DNA of 64,000 bases from Saccharopolyspora montiporae (GCF_015209505.1 NZ_JADEYC010000005.1:124001-188000), one strand, 5' to 3'. Positions 1 through 11,469 are shown, counted from the first letter of the stretch. A program made the numbers and translations. Notes: generated by a model from the sequence alone, not told the origin.

Positions 1-782
1 GCGACGTGGAGGTGCAGTCCTACACCACCACCATGGACCGCGCCATGGAGCTCGGCGCCGTCGCGCTGTTCGGCGAAAAGTACGGCGACCAGGTCCGGGT
101 CGTGGACATGGGCGACTACTCGCGGGAGCTGTGCGGCGGTACGCACGTCCCGCGCATCGGCAACCTCGGCGTGGTCAAGCTGGTCGCGGACTCCTCGGTG
201 GGGTCCGGGGTGCACCGGGTCGAGGCCCTGGTCGGCATGGACGCGATGCGGCACATCAGCAAGGAGCACCTGCTGGTGACCCGGCTCGCCGAGCAGTTCA
301 AGGTCCCGGCCGAGGAGCTGCCCGAGCGCATCGAGGGCGTGGTCTCCCGGCTGCGCGACGCGGAGAAGGAACTGGACCAGCTGCGCATCGAGCGGGTGCT
401 CGCCTCCGCGGGCCAACTGGCGGACAAGGGCACCGACGTGCGCGGGGTGACGCTGGTCGCCGAGCAGGTCGCCGACGGTGTGGACGGCAACGGGCTCCGC
501 GCGCTGGCCGGGGAGGTCCGCGGCAGGCTCGGCTCCCGCCCGGGCGCGGTGGCGCTGTTCTCCGCGAGCGAGGGCAAGGTCAACTTCGTGGTCAGCGTGA
601 ACGAGGCGGGCCGGGACGCCGGTCTGGCCGCGGGCAAGCTGGTCCCGTCGTTCGCCGCCGAGGTCGGCGGCCGCGGCGGGGGTAAACCGGACATGGCGCA
701 GGGCGGGGGCACCGACCCGGCGGGGATCACCGCGGCGATCGGCGCGCTGCGCGGCGAAGTTGCGCAGGTGGTCGGCAGTTGA
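1..782 (+). CDS. alaS: Alanyl-tRNA synthetase, C-terminal part (5' end outside window)
   Basis: Class II aminoacyl-tRNA synthetase that charges tRNA-Ala and edits mischarged tRNA. About 259 C-terminal residues are present; the catalytic core lies upstream of the window. Visible are the CGGTH zinc-binding motif of the editing domain about 43 residues in, the linker helices (about 90-130), and the C-terminal DHHA1-type domain ending in the glycine-rich GGRGGGKPDMAQGGG signature. The reading frame is open to the window edge, so the gene is partial, not truncated. Its TGA overlaps the next start (TTGA), so ruvX is probably co-translated. The alaS-ruvX-mltG-aroE order is the standard actinobacterial arrangement. 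Confidence 0.97.
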   Translation, partial: DVEVQSYTTTMDRAMELGAVALFGEKYGDQVRVVDMGDYSRELCGGTHVPRIGNLGVVKLVADSSVGSGVHRVEALVGMDAMRHISKEHLLVTRLAEQFKVPAEELPERIEGVVSRLRDAEKELDQLRIERVLASAGQLADKGTDVRGVTLVAEQVADGVDGNGLRALAGEVRGRLGSRPGAVALFSASEGKVNFVVSVNEAGRDAGLAAGKLVPSFAAEVGGRGGGKPDMAQGGGTDPAGITAAIGALRGEVAQVVGS

Positions 783-1252
783 GTGACCCCGCGCAGCAGC
801 GGCCCGGACCGGGCAGGCGGCTGGGCGTCGACGTCGGCGACGTGCGGGTGGGCGTGGCGCTCAGCGATCCGTCGCCGATGATGGCCAGCCCGCTGGTCAC
901 CCTGGCCCGGGACGAATCCGGGGGCGGCGACCTGACCCAGCTGGCGGGCCTGGTCGCCGAGCACGAGGTGGTCGAGGTGGTCGTCGGGCTGCCGAAGACG
1001 CTGCAGAACCGGCACGGTGCCGCGGCGGACAAGGCCCGGACCTACGGGGAGGCGCTCGCCGAGCGGATCGCGCCGGTTCCGGTGCGGTTCTCCGACGAGC
1101 GGCTGACCACCGTCACCGCCAGCCGCATGCTGTCCCAGCGCGGTGTGCGCGGCAAGAAGCAGCGCTCCGTCGTCGACCAGGCAGCGGCGGTGGAGATCCT
1201 GCAGGCATTTCTGGACACTCGGGGGCGCGAGACACGAGAGGACCTGTCGTGA
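779..1252 (+). CDS. ruvX: Putative Holliday junction resolvase RuvX/YqgF
   Basis: 157-aa RNase H-fold protein of the YqgF/RuvX family, linked in other bacteria to Holliday junction resolution and 16S pre-rRNA processing. The N-terminus has the family signature LGVDVGDVRVGVALSD with the first acidic residue; further on are VVGLPKTLQNRHGAAADKA and DERLTTVTASR, which carry the remaining catalytic acidic residues. The start is a TTG that overlaps the alaS stop codon; no other in-frame start fits as well. The 3' end overlaps mltG by 4 bp (GTGA), so it lies in the middle of a tightly coupled operon. Confidence 0.93.
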   Translation: MSDPAQQRPGPGRRLGVDVGDVRVGVALSDPSPMMASPLVTLARDESGGGDLTQLAGLVAEHEVVEVVVGLPKTLQNRHGAAADKARTYGEALAERIAPVPVRFSDERLTTVTASRMLSQRGVRGKKQRSVVDQAAAVEILQAFLDTRGRETREDLS

Positions 1253-2451
1253 GCGACGATCTCGGACTGTTCGCCGACGAGTCGGATCAGCCGCCCAGAC
1301 GGGCGTCGGACCCCGAGCGCTTCCGCCGTCGCAGGCGCCGCCGGGTGGTCACCGCGCTGGCCGGATTGTTCGTGCTGGTGCTGGTCACCGGCGGTGTGCT
1401 CTACGGGGCCCGGACGATCATGCAGATCGGTTCCTACGACGACTACTCCGGCGCGGGAACCGGTGAGGTCGTGATCGAGGTGGAATCCGGCGATACGGTC
1501 AGCGCGATCGCCAGCACCATGGCCGAGCAGGATGTGGTGGCCAGTTCGAGCGCGTTCGTCTCCGCCGCCGAGCAGGACAACCGGGTGAACAGCATCCAGC
1601 CCGGCTTCTACCTGATGCGCGGGCAGATGTCCGGGGACGAGGCGGTGCAGCGGATCCTGTCCCCGGACGCGCAGACCGGCCGGGTCGACATTCGCGGCGG
1701 GATGCGGATGGAGGACCAGCTGGCCCCGGACGGCGGACACACGCCCGGCGTTCTGGCGATGCTCGCCGAGGCGACCTGCGCCGGGGACGCCCAGCAGTGC
1801 ACCACCCCGGAGGAGATGCACGCGGTCGCCGAGAACGCCGACCTGGCGTCGTTGGGCGTGCCGGACTGGGCCGTGCGGGGCGCGCAGCAGGCCGAACCGA
1901 AGCGGCGGCTGGAAGGGCTGATCATGCCGGGCGTCTACGACGTGAAACCGGGGGAGAGCGCGGAGAACGTGCTGCGCAGCGTCCTCGGGAAGTCGGCGGC
2001 GCAGATGGAGGTCGCCGGGCTGCCGCAGGCGGCGGCCGAGACCGGCAAGAGCCCGTACGAACTGCTGGTCATCGCCTCGCTGGTGCAGAGCGAAGGCATC
2101 GAGAAGGACTTCCCGAAGATCTCCCGAGTGATCCACAACCGGCTCGAACCGCCGGCGATGCACCTGGGCATGGACTCCACGATCAACTACCCGCTGGACA
2201 AGCCCTCGCTGCTGACCGAACCGGAGGACCGCAACCGGCCCGGCCCGTACAACACCTACGAGAACTACGGGCTGCCGCCGACGCCGATCTCCGCGGCGAG
2301 CAAGGAGGCCATCACCGCGGCGGAGAAGCCGGAACCGGGCGCCTGGCAGTACTTCGTCAAGTGCTACCCGGACGGGACCTCCTGCTTCGCCGAGGACGAG
2401 CAGCAGCACGACCAGTACCGCCGGGAGGCGCAGGAACGTGGCGCGTTCTGA
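1249..2451 (+). CDS. mltG: Endolytic murein transglycosylase MltG (YceG-like)
   Basis: 400-aa membrane-anchored lytic transglycosylase that cleaves nascent peptidoglycan strands. It has a basic cytoplasmic N-terminus (RRRRRRVV at about 27-34), one membrane segment (about 33-53), a LysM-like region, and the YceG catalytic domain. The catalytic Glu should be the one in SLVQSEGIEKDFPKISRV near residue 282, followed by the conserved HNRL and the LGMDSTINYPL stretch. Near the C-terminus, YGLPPTPISAAS is also a family signature. The start is a GTG overlapping the ruvX stop; the end overlaps aroE by 14 bp. Confidence 0.95.
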   Translation: MSDDLGLFADESDQPPRRASDPERFRRRRRRRVVTALAGLFVLVLVTGGVLYGARTIMQIGSYDDYSGAGTGEVVIEVESGDTVSAIASTMAEQDVVASSSAFVSAAEQDNRVNSIQPGFYLMRGQMSGDEAVQRILSPDAQTGRVDIRGGMRMEDQLAPDGGHTPGVLAMLAEATCAGDAQQCTTPEEMHAVAENADLASLGVPDWAVRGAQQAEPKRRLEGLIMPGVYDVKPGESAENVLRSVLGKSAAQMEVAGLPQAAAETGKSPYELLVIASLVQSEGIEKDFPKISRVIHNRLEPPAMHLGMDSTINYPLDKPSLLTEPEDRNRPGPYNTYENYGLPPTPISAASKEAITAAEKPEPGAWQYFVKCYPDGTSCFAEDEQQHDQYRREAQERGAF

Positions 2452-3292
2452 GGGACGGCGGGCCGCGGTGCTCGGTTCGCCCGTCGAGCACTCCCTGTCG
2501 CCGGTGCTGCACGGCAGCGCCTACGCGGCGCTGGGCCTGCACGACTGGACCTACGAGCGGGTGCGGGCCGACGAGCAGCGGCTGGTGGAGTTCGTCGGTG
2601 GCCTCGGGCCGGAGTGGGCCGGGCTGTCGGTGACCATGCCGGGCAAGCGGGCGGCGCTGTCGGTGGCCGACGAGGTCACCGACCGGGCGCGGTCCGTGGG
2701 CGCGGCCAACACGCTCACCCACCGCTCCGGCGGCGGTTGGCGCGCCGACTGCACCGATGTGGACGGCGTGCGCGACGCGCTGCGCGTTGCGGGCGGGTTC
2801 GAGTCCGGGAAGCGGGCGCTCGTGCTCGGTGCCGGCGGTACGGCGGCCGCGGCGCTGGTCGCGTTCGCCGAATTGGGGCTGCACGAGGTGGTGCTGGCGG
2901 TGCGCGAGCCCACGCGGGCCGCCGACTCCGAAGCCGCCGCGCACCGGGTGGGGCTGGCCTGCCGGACCGAGCGGTTGGACGAGCTGGACCTGGCCGCGGC
3001 CGCCGCCGGGGCGGACGTGGTGGTGTCCACGTTGCCCGCGGGCGGGGCCGATTCCCGGGCGCGGGAGTTGGCCGGGGCGGCCTGCGTGCTGGACGTGATC
3101 TACCACCCCTGGCCGACTCCGCTGGCGGCGGCGGTCACCGCTGCGGGCGGCCGGGTGGCGACCGGGTTGGACATGCTGCTGCACCAGGCGTTCGGGCAGG
3201 TCGAGCAGTTCACCGGGCTGTCCGCGCCGCGCGGGGCGATGCGCGACGCGCTCGCCGAGGCGACCGGGGGTGAGATCCCGCTGCCGCTGTAG
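2438..3292 (+). CDS. aroE: Shikimate dehydrogenase
   Basis: 284-aa NADP-dependent enzyme reducing 3-dehydroshikimate to shikimate. The substrate-binding SPVEHSLSPVLH motif is at residues 14-25, the catalytic Lys in VTMPGKRAA near 69, then GAANTLT, and the NADP-binding GAGGTAAAAL near 130. The usual DNTDG motif is here CTDVDG, which keeps the key Asp. The start is a GTG inside the end of mltG. It opens the shikimate gene cluster that resumes at aroC, about 3 kb downstream; a PTS cassette and a prepilin peptidase separate them. The 3' end faces the PTS IIC gene with only 5 bp between. Confidence 0.95.
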   Translation: MARSEGRRAAVLGSPVEHSLSPVLHGSAYAALGLHDWTYERVRADEQRLVEFVGGLGPEWAGLSVTMPGKRAALSVADEVTDRARSVGAANTLTHRSGGGWRADCTDVDGVRDALRVAGGFESGKRALVLGAGGTAAAALVAFAELGLHEVVLAVREPTRAADSEAAAHRVGLACRTERLDELDLAAAAAGADVVVSTLPAGGADSRARELAGAACVLDVIYHPWPTPLAAAVTAAGGRVATGLDMLLHQAFGQVEQFTGLSAPRGAMRDALAEATGGEIPLPL

Positions 3293-3297
3293 CGGCC

Positions 3298-4509
3298 TCA
3301 GTCCCGCTCGGTCGCGTCCTCGTCCTCGCGGCCCGGGGTGCGCAGGTTCCACCGGGTGATCACGAACCGGAACAGCACGTAGTAGAGCACCGCGTAGCCG
3401 AGCCCGATCGGGATCAGCCACAGCGCGTTCTGCGAGATGCCGAAGTTGAGCACGTAGTCGATCGCCCCGGCCGAGAAGCCGAACCCGCTGTGGATGTCCA
3501 GCGCGTTGACCAGCGCCATCGACGTCCCGGTCAGCACCGCGTGGATGAGCAGCAGCGGCCAGGCCACGAAGATGAACGAGAACTCCAGCGGTTCGGTGAC
3601 GCCGGTGAGGAACGCGGTCAGCGCCACGGAGAGCATCACACCGCCGACGGTCTTGCGGTGCTCGGGCTTCGCGCTGCGCCAGATCGCCAGGGCCGCGGCG
3701 GGCAGCGCGAACATGAAGATGGGGAAGAACCCGGTCATGAACGTGCCCGCTGTGGGGTCACCGGCGAAGAACCGCGCGATGTCGCCCTTTTCGCCTTCGT
3801 AGTCGCCGAACAGGAACCACACGACGTTGTTCGGGATGTGGTGCAGCCCGAACGGCAGCAGCAGCCGGTTGATCACGCCGTACACCCCGGCGCCGGCGAC
3901 GGCGTTGCCGGTCACCGCGTCGCTGAACGCGGTCAGCCCGGTGTCGAACAGCGGGAACAGCAGGCCCAGCAGCACACCGGCGAGCAGCATGGCGAACGCG
4001 GTCACGATCGGGACGAACCGGCGACCGCCGAAGAACGCCAGGTAGGCGGGCAGTTTGATCCGGTGGTAGCGCTGCCACAGCCAGGCGGCGGTGATGCCCG
4101 CGATGATGCCGCCGAGCACCCCGTACGGCCCCTCGTTGTAGGTGGCGCCGGACTCCTGGCCGGTCATCTGCCACAGCACACCGGACAGCACCAGGTACCC
4201 CACCGCCCCGGACAACGCGGTGGAGCCGTCCGCCCGCTTGGCGAACCCGATCGAGACGCCGATCGCGAACAGCAGCGGGAGGTTGTCGAACAGTGCGCTG
4301 CCCGCGGCGCCGATGACCTCGGCGACCGGCAGCAGCCATGGCAGGACCGCGCCGAGCCCTTCCCCGCCGAGCAGGTCGTCGTGCCCGAGGCGGGACAGCA
4401 GGGCGGCCGCGGGCAGGATCGCGATCGGCAGCATCAGGCTGCGGCCCAACCGCTGCAGCAGGGCGAATCCGGCGCGGTCCGAACCGCCTCCGGTGGCTCC
4501 GGCGCTCAT
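3298..4509 (-). CDS. PTS glucose/N-acetylglucosamine-family permease, EIIC only
   Basis: 403-aa multi-spanning EIIC of the glucose/GlcNAc (ptsG/nagE) family, the sugar channel of a phosphotransferase system. About ten hydrophobic helices are visible from SLMLPIAILPAAALLSRLG at the N-terminus; the family signature TGVTEPLEFSF and the late FGFSAGAIDYVLNFG segment are present. IIB and IIA domains are absent but are encoded divergently just upstream. The ATG chosen has GGAGG 5 nt before it; the frame stays open further upstream for 84 codons, but that part is polar, Arg/Pro-rich and unlike the family. The substrate cannot be fixed from sequence; glucose or GlcNAc is most likely. Confidence 0.9.
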   Translation of the reverse strand: MSAGATGGGSDRAGFALLQRLGRSLMLPIAILPAAALLSRLGHDDLLGGEGLGAVLPWLLPVAEVIGAAGSALFDNLPLLFAIGVSIGFAKRADGSTALSGAVGYLVLSGVLWQMTGQESGATYNEGPYGVLGGIIAGITAAWLWQRYHRIKLPAYLAFFGGRRFVPIVTAFAMLLAGVLLGLLFPLFDTGLTAFSDAVTGNAVAGAGVYGVINRLLLPFGLHHIPNNVVWFLFGDYEGEKGDIARFFAGDPTAGTFMTGFFPIFMFALPAAALAIWRSAKPEHRKTVGGVMLSVALTAFLTGVTEPLEFSFIFVAWPLLLIHAVLTGTSMALVNALDIHSGFGFSAGAIDYVLNFGISQNALWLIPIGLGYAVLYYVLFRFVITRWNLRTPGREDEDATERD

Positions 4510-4623
4510 GGGCACCTCCGGTCGGAAGACGACGGCCGCCGCCGCGCGGTGTGCGCCGATTCCCGCCCGGCGCCCGGATTCCGGCGGTGTTGGCCGGTCA
4601 CGCGCCGCGCGCGGATTGGTACT

Positions 4624-4646
4624 GTCCGAACCGGAACCGGTCGGAC
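4624..4646. promoter_or_regulatory. Imperfect inverted repeat between divergent PTS genes, possible operator
   Basis: The arms GTCCGA and TCGGAC are perfectly complementary, and the inner CCGG pairs extend the symmetry with one base offset. It lies roughly midway between the divergent IIC and IIB starts, where a shared regulator would bind. It does not match the ACTGGTCTAGACCACT consensus of the Streptomyces GlcNAc regulator DasR. Assignment as an operator is inference only. Confidence 0.3.
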
Positions 4647-4763
4647 GCGCACGATGCGCCGCGGTCTGATCAAGTGCCCTGACACTAGGCGCTTCATCGC
4701 CGCACCGACAGCCGATGGCGCAAGATCGTCGTGAGCGGCGGCGCCGGACGAAAGGGAGCACGG

Positions 4764-5000
4764 GTGGCTCAGGACAAGGCCGCGGCGATCCTGGCCGCGC
4801 TCGGCGGCGGCGACAACGTGGTGGACCTGGAGCCGTGCATCACGCGGCTGCGCTGCGAGGTGGACGACGCGGGCTTGGTCGACGTCGCGGCGCTGGAAGC
4901 GGCGGGCGCGCACGGGGTCCTGCAGCAGGGCACGGTGGTGCAGGTGGTGGTGGGCCCGGAGGCCGACACGCTGGCGGGCGATATCGAGGACCTGCTGTGA
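4764..5000 (+). CDS. PTS glucose-family EIIB
   Basis: 78-aa single-domain EIIB that passes phosphate from EIIA to the incoming sugar. The active-site motif EPCITRLRCEV carries the phospho-accepting Cys at about residue 24, as in glucose/GlcNAc IIB domains. The GTG start has AAAGGGAG 7 nt upstream; the longer frame from 4731 adds only a short basic tail. It overlaps the IIA start by 4 bp (GTGA), so IIB and IIA are coupled. Together with the divergent IIC it would make a complete sugar-specific PTS; EI and HPr are not in the window. Confidence 0.9.
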   Translation: MAQDKAAAILAALGGGDNVVDLEPCITRLRCEVDDAGLVDVAALEAAGAHGVLQQGTVVQVVVGPEADTLAGDIEDLL

Positions 5001-5452
5001 GCCGCGAGGTCGGCAGCCCGGTCGACGGGCTGGTGGTCGCGCTGTCCGAGGTGCCGGACCCGGTGTTCTCCCAGGCGATGGTGGGGCCGGGGGCCGCGGT
5101 CACCCCGCGCGGTGGCCGGCAGGACGCGCTGGCCCCGGTGGCCGGGACGGTGTCCACGCTGCACCCGCACGCCTTCGTGATCAGCACCCCGGAGGGCACC
5201 GGGATCCTCGTGCACCTGGGGATCGACACGGTGAAGCTGCGCGGCGAGGGTTTCGCGCTGCACGTGTCCGAAGGGGACGCGGTGGTCGCGGGGCAACCGG
5301 TCGTGTCCTGGGACCCGGGGTCCGTGGAGCAGCAGGGCTTCTCGGCGGTGTGCCCGGTGGTGGTGCTCGACGTCGCGCCGGAGGCGCTCGGTGATCTGCG
5401 CGAGGGCTCCCCGGTGGTCGCCGGGGACCCGCTGTTCGCCCTGGAGGCCTGA
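4997..5452 (+). CDS. PTS glucose-family EIIA (Crr-like)
   Basis: 151-aa EIIA of the glucose family. The N-terminal SPVDGLVVALSEVPDPVFS motif and the two active-site histidine segments, HPHAFVI (near 57) and GILVHLGIDTVKL (near 75), are conserved; the second His is the phosphoryl acceptor. The length fits a stand-alone IIA (E. coli Crr has 169 aa). It starts at a GTG overlapping the IIB stop. A longer open frame exists upstream, but it is out-of-frame translation of IIB. In other bacteria EIIA-Glc also regulates; nothing here shows that for this copy. Confidence 0.9.
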   Translation: MSREVGSPVDGLVVALSEVPDPVFSQAMVGPGAAVTPRGGRQDALAPVAGTVSTLHPHAFVISTPEGTGILVHLGIDTVKLRGEGFALHVSEGDAVVAGQPVVSWDPGSVEQQGFSAVCPVVVLDVAPEALGDLREGSPVVAGDPLFALEA

Positions 5453-5580
5453 CCGCCGGGACGCCCGACCGCGCGGGGACGCCTGATCGCTGCCGCCGGT
5501 CGGGTGATGCGGGTGGACGACACGCGCCGCCCGGTGCCGCGGTCGGTGCGCGCGGACGCCGCCTCCCGGACGCTTCCCGG

Positions 5581-6186
5581 GTGCTGATCTTCGCGCTGTT
5601 CCCGCTGGCCGGGCTGGTCGCCGGTCACCTCGGTGCCCGGCTGTTGCACGCGTGCCCGCGGGGAGCGGTGCCCGCTGCGGGGTGCTGCGAACTGGGCGTG
5701 GCCGCCGCTTGGGCACTGGCCGCCGCTGGTGCGCTGGCCGGGACCCCGCCGTGGTGGCTGCCGGTACCGCTGCTGCTCGGGTGGGCCGGGGTGCTGCTGG
5801 CGGTCTGCGACCTGAAGGCCGCGCGGCTGCCGGACGTGCTCACCCTGCCCGCCTACCCGGTGGTCGCGGTGCTGCTGGCCGCGGCCGCCGCGCACCGGCC
5901 CGGCCTGCTGCCCGCCGCGGTCGCGGGCGGCGCGCTGTTCGCCGGTGCGTACCTGGCGGTCCGGTTGCTGCGCCCGGCTGCGCTGGGCGCGGGTGACGTC
6001 AAGCTCGCCGGGAGCCTGGGCGCGGTGGTCGGTGCGGTCTCGGTGCCGCTGGTCCCGGTGGTGATGGCGGCGGCCGCGGTGGCGACGCTGCCCGCGGCCC
6101 GGGCGCGCATCGCCGTGCCGCACGCCCCGGCGATGCTGGTCCCGGCGTGGCTGGTGACGGCGTTCCCGGTGGTGCTGGCGTGGTGA
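5581..6186 (+). CDS. A24 family prepilin peptidase (truncated type)
   Basis: 201-aa, almost entirely hydrophobic membrane protein of the A24 aspartic peptidase family, which cleaves type IV prepilin leaders. Both expected acidic sites are visible: [11 protein letters not shown] (about 78-88) and the family signature GAGDVKLAG (about 137-145). The N-terminal cytoplasmic methyltransferase domain of classical PilD is missing, as in the short actinobacterial forms. The GTG start has no strong SD. Relatives keep a gene of this kind between aroE and aroC, so the PTS genes look inserted on its upstream side. No pilin gene is nearby. Confidence 0.8.
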   Translation: MLIFALFPLAGLVAGHLGARLLHACPRGAVPAAGCCELGVAAAWALAAAGALAGTPPWWLPVPLLLGWAGVLLAVCDLKAARLPDVLTLPAYPVVAVLLAAAAAHRPGLLPAAVAGGALFAGAYLAVRLLRPAALGAGDVKLAGSLGAVVGAVSVPLVPVVMAAAAVATLPAARARIAVPHAPAMLVPAWLVTAFPVVLAW

Positions 6187-6254
6187 TCGTGCGGTGCGCG
6201 GCCGGACACCCCGGCCGGGCCGGCTCCCGCGCGAGCGTGGCAGGATCTGTGGAC

Positions 6255-7456
6255 GTGCTGCGCTGGATGACCGCTGGAGAATCGCACGGCCCCGCCCTGG
6301 TGGCGGTGCTGGAAGGCATGGTGGCCGGAGTCGGGGTGACCACCACCGATATCGCCGCCCAGCTGGAGCGGCGCAAGCTCGGTTTCGGCCGCAGCCCGCG
6401 GATGAACTTCGAGGCCGACGAGCTGGAGCTCATCGGCGGCGTCCGGCACGGCGTCACCCAGGGCGGTCCGATCGCGGTGCGCATCGGCAACACCGAGTGG
6501 CCCAAGTGGGAACAGGTGATGGCAGCCGATCCGGTGGACGAGCAGGTGCTGGGCGGGTTGGCCCGCAACGAGCCGCTCACCCGGCCCCGCCCCGGGCACG
6601 CCGATCTGGCCGGGATGCAGAAGTACGGCTTCGATGAGGCGCGGCCGGTCCTCGAACGCGCCAGTGCCCGGGAGACGGCGTCCCGAGTGGCCGTGGGCAC
6701 GGTGGCCCGGCACTTCCTGCGTCAGCTGCTCGAGGTGGAGGTCATCAGCCACGTCGTGTCGCTGGGCGGCGCCGATGCCGAGCACGACGTGCTGCCCGGG
6801 CCGGATGATCTGGGCGCGATCGACCACAACCCGGTGCGCGCGTTCGGCGATGCGGCCACCGAGCGGATGATGGCCGAGGTGGACGCGGCGAAGAAGGACG
6901 GCGACACGCTCGGCGGGGTGGTCGAGGTCATCGCCTACGGCCTGCCGCCGGGCATCGGTTCGCACGTGCACTGGGACCGCAAGCTCGACGCCCGGCTGTC
7001 CGGTGCGCTGATGAGCATCCAGGCGATCAAGGGCGTGGAGATCGGCGAGGGCTTCGCCAACGCCCGCCGCCGCGGCAGCGCCGCGCACGACGAGATCCAC
7101 CCGGCGACCGGGGAGAAGTGGGTCAGCCGGTCGAGCAACCGCGCAGGCGGTTTGGAAGGCGGCATCACCAACGGCGAACCGCTGATCGTGCGCGCCGCCA
7201 AGAAGCCCATTTCCAGTCTCCCGCGCGCACTGGCCACTGTGGACATGCACACGGGCGAACCGGCGCAGGCGATGCACCAGCGTTCGGACATCACCGCTGT
7301 GCCCCGCGCCGCCGTCGTCGCCGAGACCATGGTGGCGCTGGTGCTCGCCGAGGCGGTGTTGGAGAAGTTCGGCGGTGACTCGCTGCCGGAAACGGCGCGC
7401 AACGTCGAGGGCTACCGCTCCGCGTTGCGCGAGCGGGCCGAACGGCGGGGCGAGTG

Positions 7457-7457
<1 letters not shown>
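6255..7457 (+). CDS. aroC: Chorismate synthase
   Basis: 400-aa FMN-dependent enzyme converting EPSP to chorismate, the last shikimate step. The N-terminus [15 protein letters not shown] matches the family start (GESHG), followed by [12 protein letters not shown], and the central [18 protein letters not shown] and [15 protein letters not shown] segments bind FMN/EPSP. The C-terminus ends in the usual long actinobacterial form. The GTG at 6255 is chosen because it gives the conserved N-terminus; the open frame from 6147 adds a non-conserved tail. It ends overlapping aroK (TGATG). Confidence 0.96.
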
Positions 7458-9568
<2,111 letters not shown>

Positions 9569-9581
9569 CCGGGTCGGCGCG

Positions 9582-10241
9582 ATGGCCGAACGGATCGCCC
9601 GGGCGCTCTCGGAACGCGGTGAACTCGTCCTGCTGCGCCGGGACGACGCGCTCGAACTCCGGGTCAACGGCGTGTTCGTCATGGACACCGCGCACACCGC
9701 CACCGAGCGCGCCCTGGCCACCGCGACCCTGCGACAGGTGTCCGGGGACGGGCTGCGCGTGCTGGTCGGCGGGCTGGGGCTGGGTTTCACCCTGCACGAG
9801 GTGCTGGCCGATCCGCGGGTGGGCGAGGCCGTCGTCGCCGAGATCGAACCGGCCCTGGTGGACTGGCACCGGCAGGGCCTTCTCCCGGACGGCGCGGCGG
9901 CGCTCGGCGATGCCCGGGTGCGGCTGCGGGTCGGTGATGTGGCCGATGTCCTGCAGGTGGGCGCACCGTTCGACGTGGTGCTGCTCGACGTGGACAACGG
10001 GCCCGGCTACCTGGTGTATGAGGACAACGCGGAGATCTACCGGAGCGGCTTCCTCACCCGGTGCCGGGACCGGCTCGCCGCCGGCGGGGTGCTGGCGGTG
10101 TGGTCGGCCAGCCCGGCCCCGCAGCTGCGCGAGGCGCTGCGCGCGGTGTTCGGCGACTGCACCGAGCTGGACATCCCGGTCGTGCTCGGCTCCACCGAGA
10201 CCAGCTACCTGCTCTACCTCGCCGAGCGGCCGCACAGCTGA
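9582..10241 (+). CDS. Spermidine synthase-like SAM-binding protein
   Basis: 219-aa Rossmann-fold protein related to spermidine/spermine synthases. The SAM/dcSAM-binding loop is VLVGGLGLGFTLHEVL near residue 60, an acidic residue follows at the end of the next strand (VVAEIEPALVDWH), and FDVVLLDVDNGPG near 130 occupies the position of the catalytic Asp. It lacks the N-terminal beta-barrel domain of true spermidine synthases, so polyamine synthesis is unproven and another methyl- or aminopropyl-transfer is possible. It starts 13 bp after aroQ, probably in the same transcript. Confidence 0.75.
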   Translation: MAERIARALSERGELVLLRRDDALELRVNGVFVMDTAHTATERALATATLRQVSGDGLRVLVGGLGLGFTLHEVLADPRVGEAVVAEIEPALVDWHRQGLLPDGAAALGDARVRLRVGDVADVLQVGAPFDVVLLDVDNGPGYLVYEDNAEIYRSGFLTRCRDRLAAGGVLAVWSASPAPQLREALRAVFGDCTELDIPVVLGSTETSYLLYLAERPHS

Positions 10242-10343
10242 ACAGGGCGGCCGCGGGGCAGGCACCGCCGCCGGTGCGCAGCAAGGCCCTGGCGGCTTCC
10301 CGCCGAGCTCCGCGCGGGCCCGCTGCGCGTGCGCGCGCGGCGT

Positions 10344-10349
10344 TAGGCT
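10344..10349 (+). promoter_or_regulatory. -10 box of probable leaderless pepQ mRNA
   Basis: TAGGCT fits the TANNNT consensus and is followed by 7 nt and then the pepQ ATG, so transcription would begin at or next to the start codon. No Shine-Dalgarno sequence is present between it and the ATG. This supports an internal promoter separating pepQ-efp-nusB from the aro genes. Confidence 0.55.
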
Positions 10350-10356
10350 CCGGACC

Positions 10357-11469
10357 ATGCCCGAATCGCACGCGCAGCGCCGCCAGCACCTCCGGTCCCG
10401 ATTGCACGAGCGGGAACTGGACGCGGTGCTGGTGACCGATCTGCTCAACATCCGCTACTTGACGGGGTTCACCGGTTCCAACGCGGCGCTGCTGGTGCAC
10501 ACCGCCGACGAGCCGGGGGCGGAGCCGCGCACGGTGCTGTGCACCGACGGGCGGTACACGGCCCAGGCGGCGACGCAGGTCCCGGACCTGGAGCACGTCA
10601 TCGAGCGGATCAGCGATCTGGCGCTGGCGCAGCGCGCGGGCGAACGGGCCGGGCAGTACCGCAGGACGGGTTTCGAGAGCGGGCATGTCACCGTCGACGG
10701 ATTGGACGGGATGGCGGCGGCCGCGGGGGACGCGGTGCAGCTGCTGCGAGCACCGGGCCTGGTGGAGGAGCTGCGCCTGGTCAAGGACGAGACCGAGATC
10801 GACGCGCTGCGCACGGCCTGCGCGGCCGCCGACCTCGCGCTGGCGGATCTGATCGGGCAGGGCGGGATCCGGCCGGGGCGCAGCGAGCTGCAGATCGCCC
10901 GCGACCTGGAGGCGCGGATGCTCGACCATGGCGCGGTCGGCCCGTCGTTCGACACGATCGTCGCCGCGGGGGCGAATTCCGCGATCCCGCACCACCGGCC
11001 CACCGATGCGGTGCTGGTGCGCGGCGACTTGGTGAAGATGGACTTCGGTGCGCTGGTGGACGGGTACCACTCGGACATGACGCGCACGGTCGTGGTCGGC
11101 GAGCCCGCGGACTGGCAGCGGGAGATCTACGAGCTGGTGCACACCGCGCAGGCGGCGGGCAGTGCCGCGGTGCGGGCCGATGCCGACGTGCGCGAGGTGG
11201 ACGCGGTGGCGCGCGCGGTGATCGCCGGTGCGGGTTACGGCGAGCAGTTCCCGCACGGTCTGGGGCACGGAGTCGGGCTGCAGATCCACGAGGCACCGGC
11301 GCTGTCCCCGCGCGGGGACGGTAGAATCCGGTCCGGGATGGCGGTCACCGTCGAGCCCGGCGTCTACCTGCCGGGGCAGGGCGGGGTCCGCATCGAGGAC
11401 ACGCTGGTGGTGCGGCAGAGCACCGCAGAGCTCCTCACCTCGACGACGAAAGAGCTCGTCGCAGTCTGA
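10357..11469 (+). CDS. pepQ: M24 family Xaa-Pro aminopeptidase/dipeptidase
   Basis: 370-aa metallopeptidase with the creatinase-like N-terminal domain (about 1-135) and the pita-bread catalytic domain. The dinuclear metal ligands are visible: two Asp in [18 protein letters not shown], His in [15 protein letters not shown], Glu in VEPGVYLPG, and Glu in [11 protein letters not shown]. It removes N-terminal residues preceding proline or cleaves Xaa-Pro dipeptides. The ATG follows a TAGGCT box, so translation is probably leaderless; the open frame upstream of it is not conserved. The neighbours efp and nusB are its usual partners in actinobacteria. Confidence 0.93.
   Translation: MPESHAQRRQHLRSRLHERELDAVLVTDLLNIRYLTGFTGSNAALLVHTADEPGAEPRTVLCTDGRYTAQAATQVPDLEHVIERISDLALAQRAGERAGQYRRTGFESGHVTVDGLDGMAAAAGDAVQLLRAPGLVEELRLVKDETEIDALRTACAAADLALADLIGQGGIRPGRSELQIARDLEARMLDHGAVGPSFDTIVAAGANSAIPHHRPTDAVLVRGDLVKMDFGALVDGYHSDMTRTVVVGEPADWQREIYELVHTAQAAGSAAVRADADVREVDAVARAVIAGAGYGEQFPHGLGHGVGLQIHEAPALSPRGDGRIRSGMAVTVEPGVYLPGQGGVRIEDTLVVRQSTAELLTSTTKELVAV

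Noticed and set aside
3298-4761. 487-aa version of the PTS IIC with an N-terminal extension
   Set aside because: The extra 84 residues are Arg/Pro/Ser-rich, overlap the divergent IIB start region, and GGAGG precedes the shorter ATG.
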